DNA of 7,982 nucleotides, from positions 1 through 7,982 of the forward strand of contig CAZTYH010000091.1 in NCBI GenBank assembly GCA_964617565.1, in the 5' to 3' direction. This document shows, one piece after another, positions 5,482-7,982 of the stretch. Position numbers and translations under genes: made by a program. The DNA is from JAKJGV01 sp964617565 (GTDB taxonomy: Bacteria; Verrucomicrobiota; Kiritimatiellia; CAIQIC01; JAGNIJ01). The notes below the pieces were generated by a model that saw only the letters and a program-made list of their open reading frames with translations, searched no databases and had not been told where the DNA came from. Position 1 is the stretch's first letter; each line of letters opens with the position of its first letter.

Positions 5482-6657
5482 ATGGCTGCGGCCAAGCGAG
5501 ATTATTACGAGGTACTCGGCGTCTCGCGGGATGCGCCCGACGACCAGGTCAAGAAGGCGTACCGCAAGCTCGCCGTCGAGTTTCATCCCGATAAAAACCC
5601 CGGCAACGTAGAGGCCGAGGAGCGTTTCAAAGAGATTTCCGAAGCGTATGAAGTGTTGAGCGATTCGGAAAAGCGACGCATGTACGACCAGTACGGGCAT
5701 CGCGCGTTCGGGCCGGGCGCCGGCGGTGGGTTCGGCGGGTTTGGCGGGATAGATCTCGAAGAAGCGCTGCGCACTTTCATGGGCGCGTTCGGCGGCGGTG
5801 GGAGCATTTTCGACGACTTCTTTGGCGGCGGCAGGGGTGCGCGAGGTGCGGATGCCTCGTCGCGCGGTTCGGATCTGCGTTTCGACCTGGAGATTGAATT
5901 TGAGGAAGCGGTGTTCGGATCGCAGCGGGAGGTGACGCTGCCGATCATGGAGGAGTGCGGCGCATGCAAGGGAACGGGCGCGCAGCCGGGCAGCCGCAAG
6001 GAACAATGCCGCCGCTGCGGCGGACGCGGCGTACTGGTGAGCGCGAGTGGATTTTTTCAGCTTCGGCAGACGTGTCCTTCCTGCAGCGGCGCAGGCGAGG
6101 TGGTTTCATCGCTCTGCCGTGAATGCCGCGGCGAAGGCCGCGTGAAAGGCAAGCGCACGCTTGCGATCAAGATTCCGGCCGGAGTGGAAACCGGCTCACG
6201 TTTGCGTCTCGCGGGCAAGGGCGAGGGCGGAGCGCGCGGGGGGAGCGCGGGCGATCTGTATGTCGTGTTGCACGTGAAGCAGCACGAATTGTTTCAGCGG
6301 CGCGACGAAGACATCTTTATTGAAATGCCGATTCCGATGCACATTGCCGCGCTGGGCGGGGAGATCGAGGTGCCGACCATTCATGGCTATACCACGCTGA
6401 AAATCCCCGCAGGCACGGAAAACGGCACGGTTTTTCGCCTGCGGGACAAGGGGGTCAGTGGGATCCACAGCGGGCGCAACGGCGATCAGCACGTGCGCGT
6501 GGTGATCGAGGTGGCGGACCGTCTCAGCCGCCAGCAGAAGGATTTATTGCGCAAATTCGGGGAGTCGTGCAGCGAGACCAACCACGCGCGGCTTCAACAA
6601 TTGCGGAAGAAAGCGGAACAATTCTATCAGCACAAGGAAGCGCTGGAGAAGAAATGA
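5482..6657 (+). CDS. dnaJ: DnaJ (Hsp40) co-chaperone, full type I
   Basis: DnaJ delivers unfolded substrates to DnaK and stimulates its ATPase. The 391-residue protein is complete. It has a J-domain (about 5-72) with the HPD motif at 35-37, a short Gly/Phe-rich segment (75-120), and four CxxCxGxG zinc-finger repeats at C159/C162 (CGACKGTG), C176/C179 (CRRCGGRG), C198/C201 (CPSCSGAG) and C212/C215 (CRECRGEG). These are followed by the two beta-barrel substrate-binding domains (RTLAIKIPAGVETG, then GGEIEVPTIHG) and the C-terminal dimerisation helix. All eight zinc ligands are present. It begins immediately after the grpE stop and overlaps rsmE by ATGA at its end, so the three genes are translationally linked. 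The order dnaJ then rsmE also occurs in other bacteria. Confidence 0.98.
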   Translation: MAAAKRDYYEVLGVSRDAPDDQVKKAYRKLAVEFHPDKNPGNVEAEERFKEISEAYEVLSDSEKRRMYDQYGHRAFGPGAGGGFGGFGGIDLEEALRTFMGAFGGGGSIFDDFFGGGRGARGADASSRGSDLRFDLEIEFEEAVFGSQREVTLPIMEECGACKGTGAQPGSRKEQCRRCGGRGVLVSASGFFQLRQTCPSCSGAGEVVSSLCRECRGEGRVKGKRTLAIKIPAGVETGSRLRLAGKGEGGARGGSAGDLYVVLHVKQHELFQRRDEDIFIEMPIPMHIAALGGEIEVPTIHGYTTLKIPAGTENGTVFRLRDKGVSGIHSGRNGDQHVRVVIEVADRLSRQQKDLLRKFGESCSETNHARLQQLRKKAEQFYQHKEALEKK

Positions 6658-6799
6658 ACGCCCTCCCCATGCATGCCCGGGCCTTTGTGCCGCCCGGGAG
6701 CTGGCATAACTCCGTCGTGGAGTTGGACAAGGAAGAGTCGCATCATCTTCTGCATGTGCTCCGGGTGCGCGAAGGACAGGCGGTCGGCATTCTCAACGG
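6654..6799 (+). CDS. rsmE: 16S rRNA (uracil1498-N3)-methyltransferase RsmE, 5' part only (cut by assembly gap)
   Basis: Only about 48 residues are visible: the start of the N-terminal PUA-like RNA-binding domain. The pattern ARAFVPPGSW (8-17), then ELDKEESHHLLHVLRVREGQ (23-42) and a residue pair LNG before the gap match the opening of RsmE, which normally has a hydrophobic-RFxxP-type start and an xHHLxxVLRxxxGD motif. The methyltransferase (SPOUT) domain is not present: a full protein needs about 190 more residues, and the sequence after the gap already belongs to another gene. The ATG at 6654 overlaps the dnaJ stop, with GGAG (6645-6648) 5 bases upstream; a second ATG at 6669 has no ribosome binding site. 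The position after dnaJ supports the call. Confidence 0.85.
6676..6698 (+). other. GC-only hairpin just inside rsmE
   Basis: CCCGGGC (6676-6682) and GCCCGGG (6692-6698) can pair as a 7-bp all-GC stem with a 9-base loop, about 20 bases after the rsmE start codon. It is inside coding sequence, so it may only reflect GC-rich codons, but a structure this close to the start could slow translation. Confidence 0.35.
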
Positions 6800-6899
6800 N
6801 NNNNNNNNNNNNNNNNNNNNNNNNNNNNNNNNNNNNNNNNNNNNNNNNNNNNNNNNNNNNNNNNNNNNNNNNNNNNNNNNNNNNNNNNNNNNNNNNNNN
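6800..6899. other. Assembly gap of exactly 100 Ns
   Basis: All 100 bases are N. The round length suggests a conventional placeholder for an unknown gap size. The true distance is probably longer, because the remaining part of rsmE (roughly 570 bases) must fit before the next gene, unless rsmE is truncated or the scaffold join is wrong. Confidence 0.95.
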
Positions 6900-6920
6900 A
6901 AAATCTTGATCGGATGGCTT

Positions 6921-6948
6921 ATACTTCGCGTTCGGCGAATGGTATTCT
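6921..6948 (+). promoter_or_regulatory. Possible extended -10 promoter and inverted repeat before the kinase gene
   Basis: TGGTATTCT (6940-6948) resembles an extended -10, but no good -35 is visible. It is overlapped by an inverted repeat: ATACTTCGC (6921-6929) pairs with GCGAA (6935-6939) and GTAT (6942-6945), with a 2-base bulge. TATACT at 6920-6925 is a second -10-like site whose -35 would lie in the gap. Any of these could drive the kinase gene; evidence is weak. Confidence 0.25.
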
Positions 6949-6969
6949 CAAGGTCGTTCGGAGGGGATT

Positions 6970-7982
6970 GTGAAGAACAAGCCGGCAAAGGCCAGCAAAA
7001 CCAGGCGCGTTTCGTCGTCAGCAAAATCACGCAAGAAGTCTCGGCCGATGGACGTTACCCAGCAGGTCGAGATCACGCACGACACCACGTTGACCACTTT
7101 TCTGGCCTCGCAGAAGACCCGCGGGAAGGCCATCAAGAAGCCGATCGAATGTCCCGCCGCGCTGCTGAAGGTCAAGGGGAACCGCCGGTACGAGATCGCG
7201 CGCATCCTGGCCCAGGGAGGGATGGGGGTGGTCTGCGAGGCGCGCGACCTGACGAGCGATCGAATCGTCGCCATGAAGCTGTTACCGCGCGACGGCGAAC
7301 AGCAGCCCGGCGATAACGAACTGTTCATCCGCGAGGCAAAAGTGACCGCGCGCCTGGAGCATCCGAACATTATCCCGGTACATGAACTCGGGGAGGACGA
7401 GGACGACAACGCGTTTTACACGATGAAGTTCGTGCGCGGCGTGACGCTGACCGAAATCCTGATGCAGATCCGCAACGGGCGGCGAGACACCGCCGACGAA
7501 TATGGGATCAACAACCTGCTGACCGTGTTCCAGAAAACATGCGACGCGGTGGCGTTTGCGCATTCGCGCAAGGTGGTGCACTGCGATCTAAAGCCCGGCA
7601 ACATCATGATGGGCGATTACGGCGAAGTGCTGGTGCTCGACTGGGGGTTGGCGAAGCCGGTGTGGGAGGGCATGGAGCACAAGAGCTCGCCGCGTATGAG
7701 CGGAGTCATAACGGATTCAGACCTCGACAAGACGGTTTCCGAGATCCCGACGTCCCATATTCACACCGACAGCCTGGGCACGGGCTTGAAATCGGGCAGC
7801 GGAAAAATCGTTGGCACACCGAGCTTCATGTCGCCCGAGCAGGCGCGCGGCAGGGCGGCGGAGGTGACGGAGCGGAGCGATATCTATTCGCTCGGCGCGA
7901 TCCTCTACAGCATTCTCACCCTTCGTGTTCCGGTGGATGGCGCAGATATCCGCGATGTGTTGAAAAAGATTATTACCGGGCA
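6970..7982 (+). CDS. Hanks-type Ser/Thr protein kinase (PknB/PknD-like), partial at right edge
   Basis: 337 residues are visible and the frame is open to the edge. A basic Lys/Ser/Arg-rich tail (1-27) and a linker lead to the kinase domain, from about residue 74. It has the glycine loop LAQGGMGVV (80-88), VAMK with catalytic K103, the helix-C REA with E122, HCDLKPGNIM (204-213) with catalytic D206 and N211, DWGLAK (224-229) in place of DFG, GTPSFMSPEQ (282-291) and SDIYSLG (303-309). All catalytic residues are present, so it should be active. DWG and a C in place of R in HRD are seen in kinases of the Planctomycetota/Verrucomicrobiota type. The stretch from DWG to SPE is about 60 residues, longer than usual, and rich in Ser/Thr. 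Translation starts at GTG with GGAGG (6960-6964) 5 bases upstream; ATG 7048 is a less supported alternative. No transmembrane segment is seen in the visible part. Confidence 0.92.
   Translation, partial: MKNKPAKASKTRRVSSSAKSRKKSRPMDVTQQVEITHDTTLTTFLASQKTRGKAIKKPIECPAALLKVKGNRRYEIARILAQGGMGVVCEARDLTSDRIVAMKLLPRDGEQQPGDNELFIREAKVTARLEHPNIIPVHELGEDEDDNAFYTMKFVRGVTLTEILMQIRNGRRDTADEYGINNLLTVFQKTCDAVAFAHSRKVVHCDLKPGNIMMGDYGEVLVLDWGLAKPVWEGMEHKSSPRMSGVITDSDLDKTVSEIPTSHIHTDSLGTGLKSGSGKIVGTPSFMSPEQARGRAAEVTERSDIYSLGAILYSILTLRVPVDGADIRDVLKKIITG

Noticed and set aside
6567..7316. Open frame running through the gap into the kinase region
   Set aside because: It is continuous only because Ns contain no stop. 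The part before 6654 is out of frame inside dnaJ, 6654-6799 is rsmE, and the part after 6900 is the wrong frame for the kinase.

Overview
This is a GC-rich bacterial chromosomal window with compact, mostly co-directional genes. The housekeeping genes (rsmI, grpE, dnaJ, rsmE) show it is bacterial. The flavodiiron protein suggests an anaerobe or an organism that meets low oxygen. The Hanks-type kinase has a DWG motif in place of DFG and an HCD catalytic loop, and a GAF-SpoIIE phosphatase lies in a partner-switching cluster. Together these recall the Planctomycetota/Verrucomicrobiota/Lentisphaerota/Kiritimatiellota group, but that placement is an inference from motif style. A run of exactly 100 Ns (6800-6899) shows this is a scaffolded draft assembly.

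Layout. (1) 1-581, minus strand: the N-terminal metallo-beta-lactamase half of an A-type flavoprotein (FprA/flavodiiron), cut by the left edge. (2) 582-728: a divergent intergenic region with a plausible minus-strand promoter, a 12-bp palindrome and four tandem 7-bp GAAAYNN repeats. (3) 729-1403: rsmI, with a near-consensus ribosome binding site and a TTG start. (4) 1480-4793: five tightly packed genes forming a partner-switching module. They encode a small secreted protein of unknown function, a STAS protein with a C-terminal extension, a membrane-anchored GAF-SpoIIE/RsbU-type phosphatase, a classical STAS anti-sigma-factor antagonist and an RsbW-like HATPase kinase. (5) 4810-4833: a strong hairpin between this module and the chaperone genes. 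(6) 4867-6799: grpE, dnaJ and the 5' end of rsmE, packed with zero or overlapping spacing. (7) 6800-6899: the assembly gap, in which the rest of rsmE is missing. (8) 6970-7982: a Hanks-type Ser/Thr protein kinase with a basic N-terminal tail and a long activation segment, cut by the right edge.

How the parts may work together. In known partner-switching systems (RsbU/RsbV/RsbW, SpoIIE/SpoIIAA/SpoIIAB) the phosphatase dephosphorylates a STAS protein, which then captures the kinase/anti-sigma factor and frees its client. Here the phosphatase lies between two different STAS genes, no sigma factor is present in the window, and the module runs directly into grpE-dnaJ with no dnaK or hrcA. Whether the module controls a remote sigma factor, another effector or the chaperone genes cannot be told from the sequence. 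The individual families are all recognisable. The least described parts are the secreted first gene, the two-STAS arrangement, the coupling to grpE-dnaJ and the heptad repeats.
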